Assembly: GCA_903970475.1 (NCBI GenBank)
Contig: CAJCIQ010000199.1
Coordinates: forward strand, 1-44,787
Length of the DNA: 44,787 nucleotides
Direction: 5' to 3'
Source of the DNA: Beijerinckiaceae bacterium
GTDB taxonomy: Bacteria > Bacteroidota > Bacteroidia > Chitinophagales > Chitinophagaceae
A model generated the notes under the pieces. The model was given only the letters and a program-made list of their open reading frames with translations. It was not told where the DNA came from and ran no database searches. Of this stretch, positions 34,402 through 42,174 are shown in pieces. A program made the translations under genes and the position numbers. Numbering within the stretch: the first letter of the stretch is position 1; each line of letters starts with the position of its first letter.

Positions 34402-36060
34402 ATGCATATTTACAGGTATCGCCCTTTTCCGGGAGCTATGCCCTATTTGGGAGCCGTACTTTCCGGAGTGGCCATATACTGCGCAGTCCTGCACATGCAA
34501 TTTGTGCTGGCCTGGGTTTGTCAGGTTCCGTTATTTTATTGTCTGGATCGGTCCAGCACGGATGGATCCATTGGATCGGGATCCGGGGGCTCCGGTCGAT
34601 CCTTTAAGACGGGCTCCGCCCACCGGCCTCGGGCAGCCGCTTTGGGGTTCGTTACCGGCCTTACACTATCGGTATGCTCCTTCTATTGGATGATCCCAGG
34701 GGCGGCGAAGTTTACCGGTGCCAGTGTTTGGTATGGGGTAGGCGTCTTCCTCGCCTGTACCCTATGGTTCTCGGGGTATTGGGCGCTGGTATTGTATGTT
34801 TACGGCCTGCTGAGTTCACGGCGTGTAGGCCCTGGCGCCGCTGCGGAACCGGTACCTCCCGGGGCCGCAGTGCAGACCCGCAGGCGTAATCGGCGCTTGG
34901 CATTGCTGGCGGCCAGCCTATTCACTTGCGCCGAAGCTGGTCTTGAGGCCCTTACCAAAGGCATGCCCTGGTTTCAGTTTCACTTTGGAAATGCGCTGGC
35001 CCAAAACCTCTATGCCATTCAATGGACATCCTACACGGGCGTATATGGGTTGTCGTTTGTCGTGGTATTGGTGAATTACGCGATTGCACAGGCACTAAGG
35101 GAACGGAGGTGGATAAAACTCATTTATCCAATCACCGGAATCCTATTATTGCTGGCACTTGGATATGGGATGCTCGTTCGTTATGAACGCAAAACGCTAT
35201 TTACCAAAAGGAATATCAGCATCTCCATTCTTTCAGAAAACATCCCAACTTCCCTCCAATGGGATAACCTTAGCGGAGACAGCCTGGTTGGACGCCTGCT
35301 TTACCTGGCAGGACAAGCCTCCATAGCCAGGCCTAATATTAATTTATGGTCAGAATCGGCCATCCCCTGGACCTATAGCCCTGCTGATGATCTCGTGAAG
35401 GAAATCGATCGGTTGGCAGATTCAGCGGGAAGTACACAGATATTGGGTATGAATACGGCCTTTGGCCAAGGAGAAGTATTTAACTCGGCCTATTGTATAA
35501 AACCGGGTGGCGTAGTTGCCGGCAGATATGACAAGCAGGTTTTGTTACAAGCCATAGAACAACGCTGGAATGGATGGTTGATCCCGTTTTTTTCCTCCAA
35601 CGGTTATTCCGTACACGCCGCAGAAAGCTCGGCTCCTTTGAAAACACCTTATGGGCTGGCTGGTATCATGATCTGTAATGAATCCACCCTGGCTTCTGTA
35701 GCCAGGTATCAGGTACTTAACGGGGCTGATTTCCTGCTGAACCTCAGTAATGATGGATGGTTCAGCGATACCTACCTGGCTCCCCTTCACTTTTACAATG
35801 CCCGTTTAAGAGCGGTAGAAACCCGGAGGGATATAGCCATCAATAGTAATAATGGGATTTCCGGATTGATAGATGCTTCGGGACGGATCAAACAAATGAA
35901 AAGGGACGATGCCCCCTTTTTGTTGAATGGAATTATTCATCCTCGCCAGGGCTATACGTTAGGAATCCAATATCCTTATTTGCCCCTTTGGATTTGTGGG
36001 GCTATCATTGTTTGGTCAATTGCTTCCATATTATACACTTTAAAAAGACACCGTTTATGA
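34402..36060 (+). CDS. Apolipoprotein N-acyltransferase (Lnt)-like membrane enzyme
   Basis: A 552-residue inner-membrane protein: hydrophobic helices before residue about 280, a periplasmic nitrilase domain (about 290-510) and a last helix at about 525-545. Lnt transfers an acyl chain to the N-terminal cysteine of lipoproteins. The nitrilase triad is intact by eye: E318 (LWSESAIPW), K378 (RYDKQVLLQ) and C425 (IMICNESTL). Downstream LLNLSNDGWFSDT and RAVETRRDIAINSNNG are typical Lnt blocks. The usual VPFGEY after the lysine is replaced by LLQAIEQ. Two Gly/Ser/Ala/Pro-rich insertions (about residues 50-77 and 139-165) lie in cytoplasmic or periplasmic loops. Its position inside the PUL is unusual. 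Confidence 0.87.
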   Translation: MHIYRYRPFPGAMPYLGAVLSGVAIYCAVLHMQFVLAWVCQVPLFYCLDRSSTDGSIGSGSGGSGRSFKTGSAHRPRAAALGFVTGLTLSVCSFYWMIPGAAKFTGASVWYGVGVFLACTLWFSGYWALVLYVYGLLSSRRVGPGAAAEPVPPGAAVQTRRRNRRLALLAASLFTCAEAGLEALTKGMPWFQFHFGNALAQNLYAIQWTSYTGVYGLSFVVVLVNYAIAQALRERRWIKLIYPITGILLLLALGYGMLVRYERKTLFTKRNISISILSENIPTSLQWDNLSGDSLVGRLLYLAGQASIARPNINLWSESAIPWTYSPADDLVKEIDRLADSAGSTQILGMNTAFGQGEVFNSAYCIKPGGVVAGRYDKQVLLQAIEQRWNGWLIPFFSSNGYSVHAAESSAPLKTPYGLAGIMICNESTLASVARYQVLNGADFLLNLSNDGWFSDTYLAPLHFYNARLRAVETRRDIAINSNNGISGLIDASGRIKQMKRDDAPFLLNGIIHPRQGYTLGIQYPYLPLWICGAIIVWSIASILYTLKRHRL

Positions 36061-37991
36061 AACACTGTATGTTACTAATTTTGCTCTCACTGGTGGGGAG
36101 CAACGTCTTTGCCAGCTTCAGCCAGGCGCATTGGCGATGGCGCAAGGACAATGGTTCCCAAACCGCGGCTACCTGGAGAGATGCCCAGGACTTCCCGGGA
36201 ACCATCATGGATTCCTCTGGGATCCGCTTAAGGATGGAGATATACAACAGCACGGGCGATAATGAAATGGGTACCGTTAACCTTCAGTACAGGCTGGACA
36301 CAACCGGTACCTGGTATGACGTATCAGACACGACAGCAGGAAGGGCTTTTGTCATGAGAGGAAGCAGTCCTTACGTATATGACGGAGAGCCTACCACTAT
36401 GCAAGTCAATGACCCAACCGCAGGCGCCTTTGTAGGAGGAAAGGTGCTGGTCACCACCTATCAGTTTACCGATACCCTGGATGCGGGCGATAAACAGGAA
36501 TTTGAATGGGATATTAAGCCCACCAGCAGCTATTCCCTGGACTCGTTCTACCAGTTCCGGATGACATTTACAGGCTCCCAGGATGCCTTTGCCTATGGAA
36601 CGCCCATCCCGAATATGATGATCCGGGAGCCTCTGCCCAACCCCCAGGCCGGGGACGTATTCATGGACAACAATGTCTATAATTTCTTTAACAGGGACAG
36701 CGGATGGATAGCCAGCGATGGTACCAACTCCATTAAGCTTTCCAATGGTAAGGTACTTTGGTTGATGGACGACAGCTTTATCGGTAACTATGATACCCTG
36801 GGAGGGACCATGCCCTGCTTATTTCAGGTACGCAACGCTGTGTTGGTGCAACCCTATAACAACTGGACTTGGACGGCCACCCAAACCTTGATTGGAGATA
36901 GCGCCAGCGTCCCCAGTTATTTTAAAAACTCCTCCAACAACAACTATCTGATGTGGCCGGGCGCCGGGTACCAGAAAGGGGATACCATTTATGTGTACTG
37001 CTCCAACATCATGAACTCCAGCGGGGGCCTAGGGTTTACCAGTGGGGGTAACGATTTCCTGGGGAAGATATACCTACCCACGATGAAAGTGGTAGGCTTT
37101 GACTCCCTGCAAAGCTTCAATGGCATCAGCTTCGGTATTGGCTTTGATACATCAGAATCAGGGAATTATATATATGTCTGGGGGTATAAAGGAAGTGGAT
37201 TTATTACTTCCAATGTCTACGTGGCCCGCTTTCCTAAAACTGCACCTGGAGGTCACTGGACGTTCTGGAATGGAACCACCTGGGACACATCAGCAGCCAA
37301 TGCTGCCGTCATTGCAAACGGAGCCTCTAACGGAGTGAACGTGGTTAAGGTCAGGAATAAATACATACTGGTCAGTACAGCCTTTTCGGTGGCCTGTGAT
37401 CAAGGCAATCAGATCTATACACAAACCAGCGATAGCCTGATGGGGCCCTTCTCCCCCCAGAAAACCATTTATACCATACCCGATGACGTTTTGGGCCATA
37501 CCCCCTTTTTCTACGGACCAGTCCTGCATCCTGAATACATCAATGGAAGTAACGAAATCCTGTTGACCTATGACATTAATGGATATTCGAACTGCGAACC
37601 ATTTTGCATCAATAATGGAGCAGATCCCGAGTATTATAGGCCCAGGGGGGTAAGGGTGCCGTTAAGCTATATCGATTCAACCATTTCAGGTTCAGATGCG
37701 CAAGCCTATCTCCCCGTAGTAGGTTTTGGTGAACCCTCCTGGGGTTGCCACGCCTTTCCCAATCCCTCTCACAGCTATATCAATATAGGATTAAGCAATT
37801 TCCCGGATAAGGCCGTAGACTTTTTGCTCTATGACGCTATGGGGCATTGTGTGTATAAGGAGTTCGTGAAAGTGAGTGGAGGATCCCTCAGCCATACCAT
37901 TTACCTTGATAAGGCCATGGCAAAAGGCGCCTATTTCCTAAGGGTACAAGGCGCAAGGGATGGGAAGTATATTAAAGTGGTCATTGAATAA
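36057..37991 (+). CDS. T9SS-sorted secreted protein with probable beta-propeller domain
   Basis: A 644-residue secreted protein. The start at 36057 overlaps the previous stop by ATGA and gives a clean signal peptide (MLLILLSLVGSNVFAS). The N-domain (SQAHWRWRKDNGSQTAATW) resembles modules found in T9SS-exported proteins. The centre (about residues 200-545) has blade-like repeats such as SNGKVLWLMDDSFIG, NVVKVRNKYILVST and YGPVLHPEYINGSNEILLTYD, like DUF5005/DUF4185 or GH43-type propellers. The C-terminus (FPNPSHSYINIGL to the end) is a T9SS type A sorting domain. It is the only gene in the window with this signal. Enzymatic activity is unknown; a glycan-active propeller is possible. Confidence 0.83.
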   Translation: MKHCMLLILLSLVGSNVFASFSQAHWRWRKDNGSQTAATWRDAQDFPGTIMDSSGIRLRMEIYNSTGDNEMGTVNLQYRLDTTGTWYDVSDTTAGRAFVMRGSSPYVYDGEPTTMQVNDPTAGAFVGGKVLVTTYQFTDTLDAGDKQEFEWDIKPTSSYSLDSFYQFRMTFTGSQDAFAYGTPIPNMMIREPLPNPQAGDVFMDNNVYNFFNRDSGWIASDGTNSIKLSNGKVLWLMDDSFIGNYDTLGGTMPCLFQVRNAVLVQPYNNWTWTATQTLIGDSASVPSYFKNSSNNNYLMWPGAGYQKGDTIYVYCSNIMNSSGGLGFTSGGNDFLGKIYLPTMKVVGFDSLQSFNGISFGIGFDTSESGNYIYVWGYKGSGFITSNVYVARFPKTAPGGHWTFWNGTTWDTSAANAAVIANGASNGVNVVKVRNKYILVSTAFSVACDQGNQIYTQTSDSLMGPFSPQKTIYTIPDDVLGHTPFFYGPVLHPEYINGSNEILLTYDINGYSNCEPFCINNGADPEYYRPRGVRVPLSYIDSTISGSDAQAYLPVVGFGEPSWGCHAFPNPSHSYINIGLSNFPDKAVDFLLYDAMGHCVYKEFVKVSGGSLSHTIYLDKAMAKGAYFLRVQGARDGKYIKVVIE

Positions 37992-37992
37992 T

Positions 37993-38874
37993 TTAGAAAA
38001 ACACGCGTTCTCCAACGTTCCCGTGTTTTTCTCTAAAGTCTTTGGGGGTATTGTTCTTTCTGCGTTTGAAGATGCGATTGAAATTGGAGATACTGGTAAA
38101 ACCGCATTCAAAGGCAATATCCCCAATAGATTTTTTGGTATCGATCAGTAGCCTGGAAGCATGGCCCAGGCGTATGTCATTGAGAAAGTCTACAAAGGTA
38201 ATCCCGGTTTTTACCTTAAAATAGCGGCTGAAAGCCGTCTCCGCCATTTCTACCAGCTCCGCTACTTCAGACAACCGTATGGGGCGGCTGAAGTTTTCAT
38301 TGAGGTATTCCACCACCCTTTCCATCCGACGGCTATCCATATATATGAAGTCCGCATTATACATATGTTCTCCGGATAACAAACGGTGGTCGGTGGATGC
38401 GGATAGCTCATCCAGAATGGCCATAAGCTCTAGTACTGAGCGAAAGCCACTCATCTGATCCAGGCTCTTCAACCTTGGCGCAATCTTCTGTATGGTTTTT
38501 TGGGAAAAACTGATGCCTTTTAAGGATTGTTCAAATAAGTTCTTGATCAGGTTGAGCTGATTGCGTTTGAGAAAAACTTCATGGAACAGGTCCCGGTGAA
38601 ATTGAATGGTAATTTCTTGGAAACTACTGGTGCATTTATGGGTAAACCAGGCGTGAGGAATATTGGGTCCCACTAATATCAGTTCAAAATTGTCTATTTC
38701 TTCCATGCTATCACCCACAACCCTTTTTACCCCTTTTCCATTTTCAATGAAATTCAATTCATATTCTTCATGGTAATGAACAGGGAAATCGAATTCTGTT
38801 TTATACCTAGAGAAAACAGAGAAGCAATCGGCCTTCGTAAGCGGGGGACTTTCCTTAAGTATAGACCTGGACAT
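37993..38874 (-). CDS. AraC-family transcriptional regulator
   Basis: A 293-residue AraC/XylS regulator: N-terminal cupin-type sensor (FPVHYHEEYELNFIENGKG, VGPNIPHAWF) and C-terminal double helix-turn-helix (RLSEVAELVEMAETAFSRYFKVKTG then SIGDIAFECGFTSISNFNRIFKRR). The longest open frame starts at 38946, but the ATG at 38874 (MSRSILKESPPLTK) gives a normal N-terminus. It lies 1 base from the convergent PUL end. It is the only regulator in the locus; no hybrid two-component system or ECF sigma/anti-sigma pair is present, so it is the best candidate to control the PUL, probably sensing a released sugar. The inducer is unknown. Confidence 0.92.
   Translation of the reverse strand: MSRSILKESPPLTKADCFSVFSRYKTEFDFPVHYHEEYELNFIENGKGVKRVVGDSMEEIDNFELILVGPNIPHAWFTHKCTSSFQEITIQFHRDLFHEVFLKRNQLNLIKNLFEQSLKGISFSQKTIQKIAPRLKSLDQMSGFRSVLELMAILDELSASTDHRLLSGEHMYNADFIYMDSRRMERVVEYLNENFSRPIRLSEVAELVEMAETAFSRYFKVKTGITFVDFLNDIRLGHASRLLIDTKKSIGDIAFECGFTSISNFNRIFKRRKNNTPKDFREKHGNVGERVFF
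37996..38037. terminator. Bidirectional terminator in the AraC 3' codons
   Basis: GAAAAACACG (37996-38005) pairs with CGTGTTTTTC (38022-38031), and the flanking TTTA/TAAA also pair with a 2-nt bulge. It has T-runs on both strands inside the stem arms. It sits within the last codons of the AraC gene and just past the PUL stop, separating two convergent genes only 1 base apart. Confidence 0.65.
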
Positions 38875-38898
38875 AACAGGATAAAAATAGGTTTTTGT

Positions 38899-39076
38899 GT
38901 CCGCTTTTCGTCCGGTTCCGGACGGAAATTGTTCGGTAGTGTACACTTGTGCAATGCTAAGGCAGTGTTAAATAATCTGATTATCAGCGTGTTATATACG
39001 GCGCCAAAAACTGGCGCTTCTTTGGCATTATACCTAACATCAAACAATAACACTAACAATTTTTAAAACTATAGTC
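38899..39076 (+). promoter_or_regulatory. Triplicated regulatory module, copy A
   Basis: In order: a near-perfect palindrome CGTCCGGTTCCGGACG (38909-38924), AGTGTACAC near 38938-38946 and TGTGCAATGCTAA, then TGATTATCAG, then TGGCGCTTCTTTGGCA (39012-39027) with GG-N10-GC spacing like sigma-54 -24/-12 elements, TTATACCTAACA, and a conserved leader ending ACTATAGTCATG. The same order recurs at 40155 and 41514. No gene overlaps it. It is a promoter plus distal activator-site arrangement by inference from conservation. Confidence 0.6.
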
Positions 39077-39529
39077 ATGAAAAGTTTATTCACCCTCGTT
39101 GTTGTAGTTGCTTCTGCCTTCACTCAACCCGCTCTGGCCGCTAACAAAATGTTCGATGGTAAAACGGCCAAAGCCAAAGCCACTGCAAATTTTGTTTCTA
39201 CTTATCAGGGTACCGATGGTATCTGGGACGCTAACGGAAACACAACAGAAGTGTTGTTCTTCTGGCACAATCAACTCATGGATGCCTATTATGATGCAAA
39301 CGGAGACCTGATCGGCACCTTTCATAATGTAGACGCATCGGCACTGCCCGCAGCTGCTTTAAAACAAATCAACTCCGACTACAAAGGATATGAAATAAAA
39401 AGCACTTCCGTTATGGAAAAGGACGGACAAGCGCCTGTATACTACGTAACGGTTCAAAGTCCTGCCAGGATGTTTATTCTGGAAGTGAACAAAGCCGGAG
39501 AAGTAAATGTTTATAAGACACTTCGTTAA
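39077..39529 (+). CDS. Small secreted protein, type I paralog A
   Basis: A 150-residue exported protein: signal peptide MKSLFTLVVVVASAFTQPALAA, then a single domain with FVSTYQGTDGIW, EVLFFWHNQLMDAYYDANG, GTFHNVDASALPAAALK and DYKGYEIKST. The layout (an aromatic-rich first strand, a YYDxxG turn and a final beta pair) recalls the PepSY-like/BLIP-like family of small Bacteroidota periplasmic proteins, but the match is by eye only. It is nearly identical to paralog C and more distant from paralog B. Driven by module A and followed after 59 bases by a type II gene. Function unknown. Confidence 0.85.
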   Translation: MKSLFTLVVVVASAFTQPALAANKMFDGKTAKAKATANFVSTYQGTDGIWDANGNTTEVLFFWHNQLMDAYYDANGDLIGTFHNVDASALPAAALKQINSDYKGYEIKSTSVMEKDGQAPVYYVTVQSPARMFILEVNKAGEVNVYKTLR

Positions 39530-39588
39530 TCCACCTGCGCCATAAGCGCTCCAAGTATAGCCACTCATTACATAAAACTTAATTAGCC

Positions 39589-40029
39589 ATGAAAACAATA
39601 ATCATCGCCGCAACTTTTGCCCTTACCAGTATTGGACATGCTTATGCCTTCAGCGGAGAAACCGTTGATGTTAAGATTGCCAAAAAATTCAACTCCACCT
39701 TTAAAGCTGCCCAAGGGGTAATGTGGACCGTAACGGATGACTACAGCATCGCCTCCTTTGGATTAGAAGGTACCCGCATGGAAACCTACTATGATAAGGA
39801 TGGGGAATTGGTTGGTACCTTCCGCAATGTAACGGAGGACCAATTGCCCGCTAAAGCATTGGCCGCAGCAGAAAAAAAGTACAAAGGATACGTAATAACG
39901 GAAGCCGTGTATGAAGCGCAACCATATAATAACCACGCTTATTATATTACCCTTGTGGGGCCGGACAAAAAGGTTATCCTCCAACTCCATGAGAAAGGCT
40001 GGTATAAGAATGTAAGCACCATCTACTAG
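39589..40029 (+). CDS. Small secreted protein, type II paralog A
   Basis: A 146-residue exported protein: signal peptide ending HAYAFS, then VDVKIAKKFNSTFKAAQGVMW, GTRMETYYDKDGELVGTFRN, LPAKALAAAEKKYKGYVIT and a C-terminal LHEKGWYKN. It is a clear homologue of the type I proteins (same YYDxxG and KYKGY landmarks) but lacks their WHN motif. Same transcription unit as type I A, ended by the hairpin at 40058. PepSY-like assignment is tentative; function unknown. Confidence 0.83.
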   Translation: MKTIIIAATFALTSIGHAYAFSGETVDVKIAKKFNSTFKAAQGVMWTVTDDYSIASFGLEGTRMETYYDKDGELVGTFRNVTEDQLPAKALAAAEKKYKGYVITEAVYEAQPYNNHAYYITLVGPDKKVILQLHEKGWYKNVSTIY

Positions 40030-40057
40030 GATATACTTCACCGATAAATAAATAAAA

Positions 40058-40087
40058 GGGCTTCGACGGTTACGTCGGGCCCTTTTT
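40058..40087 (+). terminator. Terminator after type II paralog A
   Basis: GGGCTTCGACG (40058-40068) pairs with CGTCGGGCCC (40073-40082) with one bulge and one wobble, followed by TTTTT. It ends the copy A unit before module B. Confidence 0.85.
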
Positions 40088-40154
40088 GATTTCAAGTAAC
40101 CTCATAGTGGCTGGAGACCTGGCATACGGCTGTGACTGTTTGTTAGCATTCCGC

Positions 40155-40338
40155 CTGTTTGTTCGCATTCCGTCCGCTTCCGAACAAAAAATGTCCGCAA
40201 GTGTACAGTGTTGTTTTCATGATGCCAAGCGCTTATAGCTGATTATCAATGTGTTATGGTGTGTGCCAAAAACTGGCAGTGCTTTGGCATTATACCTAAT
40301 CACAAACAATAACACTAACAATTTTTAAAAGTATAGTC
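40155..40338 (+). promoter_or_regulatory. Triplicated regulatory module, copy B (diverged distal part)
   Basis: The proximal part is conserved: TGATTATCA, TGGCAGTGCTTTGGCA (40274-40289, GG-N10-GC), TTATACCTAA and the leader AAAAGTATAGTCATG. The distal part is diverged: the palindrome is reduced to TGTTCG (40160-40165) and CGAACA (40181-40186), and AGTGTACA (40200-40207) remains. Binding by the same activator is likely weaker. Confidence 0.55.
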
Positions 40339-40794
40339 ATGAAAAACTTATTCGCCTTTATCGTTGTCCTCGCCTCAGCTATCGCCCAACCTGCTTTAGC
40401 AGCCAACAGCAAATTATTTGACGGCAAATCTGCCCATGCAAAAGCCACCGCTCATTTTCAAACCAGCTATCAGGGAGCCGATGGTTTGTGGGATACTAAT
40501 GGAAATACTACAGAAGTTTTGTTCTTCTGGCACAACCAACTGATGGATTCATTCTATGATGCAAACGGAGACCTGATCGGTACCTTCCACAATATTGAAG
40601 CATCAGAACTGCCTGCGCCTGCTTTAAAACAAATCAGTGCTGATTACAAAGGCTATGCATTAAAAGGTGCTTCCGTAATGGAAAAGGATGGACAATCTCC
40701 CCTGTACTACGTTACAGTTGAAAGCCCTTCCAGGATGTTTCTGCTGGAAATAACCAAGGGAGGAGAGGTCATTGTATTCAAGACCCTGCGTTAA
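40339..40794 (+). CDS. Small secreted protein, type I paralog B
   Basis: A 151-residue exported type I paralog with signal peptide ending QPALAA. It keeps EVLFFWHNQLMDSFYDANG, GTFHNIEASELPAPALK and DYKGYALKG. It differs from copies A and C mainly in the first mature residues (SKLFDGKSAHAKATAHFQTS) and in the C-terminal VIVFKTLR. It has no type II partner: the unit ends at the hairpin 40838-40862 and is followed by a convergent HD-domain gene. Function unknown. Confidence 0.84.
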   Translation: MKNLFAFIVVLASAIAQPALAANSKLFDGKSAHAKATAHFQTSYQGADGLWDTNGNTTEVLFFWHNQLMDSFYDANGDLIGTFHNIEASELPAPALKQISADYKGYALKGASVMEKDGQSPLYYVTVESPSRMFLLEITKGGEVIVFKTLR

Positions 40795-40837
40795 GAAAAG
40801 AGACCCAAGGAACGTTTCATAAAAAGTATTGCCAAAT

Positions 40838-40862
40838 GGCCTCGCAAATCGCGGGGCCTTTT
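40838..40862 (+). terminator. Terminator after type I paralog B
   Basis: GGCCTCGC (40838-40845) pairs with GCGGGGCC (40851-40858) with one wobble over a 5-nt loop, followed by TTTT. The A-rich left flank could also give a weaker minus-strand terminator for the HD gene. Confidence 0.8.
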
Positions 40863-40908
40863 CATTGGGCTCCCGCCCACTTCGGGTATATGCTTGAACC
40901 TTATGACC

Positions 40909-41436
40909 TCACATGAACGTGTCCAGGTAATCGAATAGTTCTTTAAAATCCGGATGAATGAGCATGAGCCGGAAGTGCTCGTATTCTGCGCGGTATGTGG
41001 CAATCATTCCGTTTTGCGATTTACTTAAGGAGTACTGCATATTGGCAATGCGGTCGCAGCATTTGACGAATATGGCCCAGTAGTTCTCCCTGATAACAGC
41101 ATAATATTGGGCATTTGCCCGCTCAGAACGCGTCCGTCCTTTCTCATTGGTAAGGGCATACACCATTTCTGCCACCTCCAGGCCTAAGGCATTTTTTACG
41201 TCATTATACGTGGCCCTGGTATCTTCTATTACATCATGAGCCCAGCAGGCGCCCAATACCCTATCTCTGTGCCCTGCGTCTATGATTTGAATGAATTTTT
41301 CCGCGGTAGCTACTACCATTTCCAGGTGATAGGAATAGGGATGGTCGTCATATAAATGATTGGTACTGCTATGGCTTTCAATAGCATAGTCCCTGCAAAT
41401 CCTGACCAATTTAGAAGGTGTTTGTACAGAAGTCAT
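40909..41436 (-). CDS. HD-domain protein of the RelA/SpoT hydrolase (MESH1-like) type
   Basis: A 175-residue protein with the RelA/SpoT hydrolase-type HD signature: the first His in HPYSYHLEMV, then ACWAHDVIEDTRATYNDV (HD plus the EDT catalytic segment), and VKCCDRIANMQ further on (the conserved Asp). Family members hydrolyse (p)ppGpp, and stand-alone short forms (MESH1-like) exist. No synthetase, TGS or ACT domain is present. The ATG at 41434-41436 (MTSVQTPSKL) is preferred to 41454. It interrupts the otherwise same-strand paralog array. Substrate (ppGpp or another nucleotide) is not established. Confidence 0.85.
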   Translation of the reverse strand: MTSVQTPSKLVRICRDYAIESHSSTNHLYDDHPYSYHLEMVVATAEKFIQIIDAGHRDRVLGACWAHDVIEDTRATYNDVKNALGLEVAEMVYALTNEKGRTRSERANAQYYAVIRENYWAIFVKCCDRIANMQYSLSKSQNGMIATYRAEYEHFRLMLIHPDFKELFDYLDTFM

Positions 41437-41513
41437 ATAACAAGTTACAAACAAATTTTCGGCTACTCCCGGCTGGATGATGTATGGATCTGTTCCCTTT
41501 TCTGGGTCCTGGT

Positions 41514-41692
41514 TGTCCGCTTATCGTCCGGTACCGGACGGAAATTGTCCGGTAGTGTACACCTGTGCAATGCTAATATAGCGTTAAATACATTGATAAT
41601 CAGCTATTTAGGGGGTGTGCCAAAAGCTGGCTCTACTTTGGCATTATACCTAACAACAAACACAAACACTAACAATCTTTAAAAGTATAGTC
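41514..41692 (+). promoter_or_regulatory. Triplicated regulatory module, copy C
   Basis: Contains the perfect 16-bp palindrome CGTCCGGTACCGGACG (41525-41540), AGTGTACACCTGTGCAATGC from 41554, TGATAATCAG, then TGGCTCTACTTTGGCA (41628-41643, GG-N10-GC), TTATACCTAACA and the leader AAAAGTATAGTCATG. It is the closest relative of copy A. Confidence 0.62.
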
Positions 41693-42145
41693 ATGAAAAA
41701 CTTAATCACCTTTCTCGTTGTAGCTGCTACTGCTCTTACTCAACCTGCGCTTGCAGCTAATAAAATGTTCGATGGCAAGGCTGCCAAAGCCAAAGCCAAA
41801 GCCTCCTTCGTTTCTACCTATCAAGGAGTTGATGGTATCTGGGATACTAACGGAAACACAACAGAAGTGTTGTTCTTCTGGCATAATCAACTGATGGATG
41901 CTTATTATGATGCAAACGGAAACCTGATCGGCACCTTCCATAATGTAGATGCATCGGGGCTGCCCGCAGTTGCTTTAAAACAAATCGGTTCCGACTACAA
42001 AGGATATGAAATAAAAAGCACTTCCGTAATGGAAAAAGACGGACAAGCGCCTGTATACTACGTATCGGTTCAAAGTCCTGCCAGGATGTTTATTCTGGAA
42101 GTAAGCAACGCAGGTGATGTAAATGTATTCAAGACTCTGCGTTAA
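41693..42145 (+). CDS. Small secreted protein, type I paralog C
   Basis: A 150-residue exported type I paralog, nearly identical to copy A: signal peptide ending QPALAA, FVSTYQGVDGIW, EVLFFWHNQLMDAYYDANG, GTFHNVDASGLPAVALK and a C-terminal VFKTLR. The similarity extends into the upstream module, indicating duplication of module plus gene. It is followed after 29 bases by type II C, and the short spacer repeats the leader's AAAAAGTATAGCCATG pattern. Function unknown. Confidence 0.85.
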   Translation: MKNLITFLVVAATALTQPALAANKMFDGKAAKAKAKASFVSTYQGVDGIWDTNGNTTEVLFFWHNQLMDAYYDANGNLIGTFHNVDASGLPAVALKQIGSDYKGYEIKSTSVMEKDGQAPVYYVSVQSPARMFILEVSNAGDVNVFKTLR

Positions 42146-42174
42146 TCATTCAAAACAATATAAAAAGTATAGCC

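Noticed and set aside
7917..36060. Lgt-like and Lnt-like genes as one lipoprotein-maturation operon
   Set aside because: The Lgt-like gene is on the opposite strand and outside the PUL transcript. Only proximity is shown, so the idea is kept as a question and not a feature.
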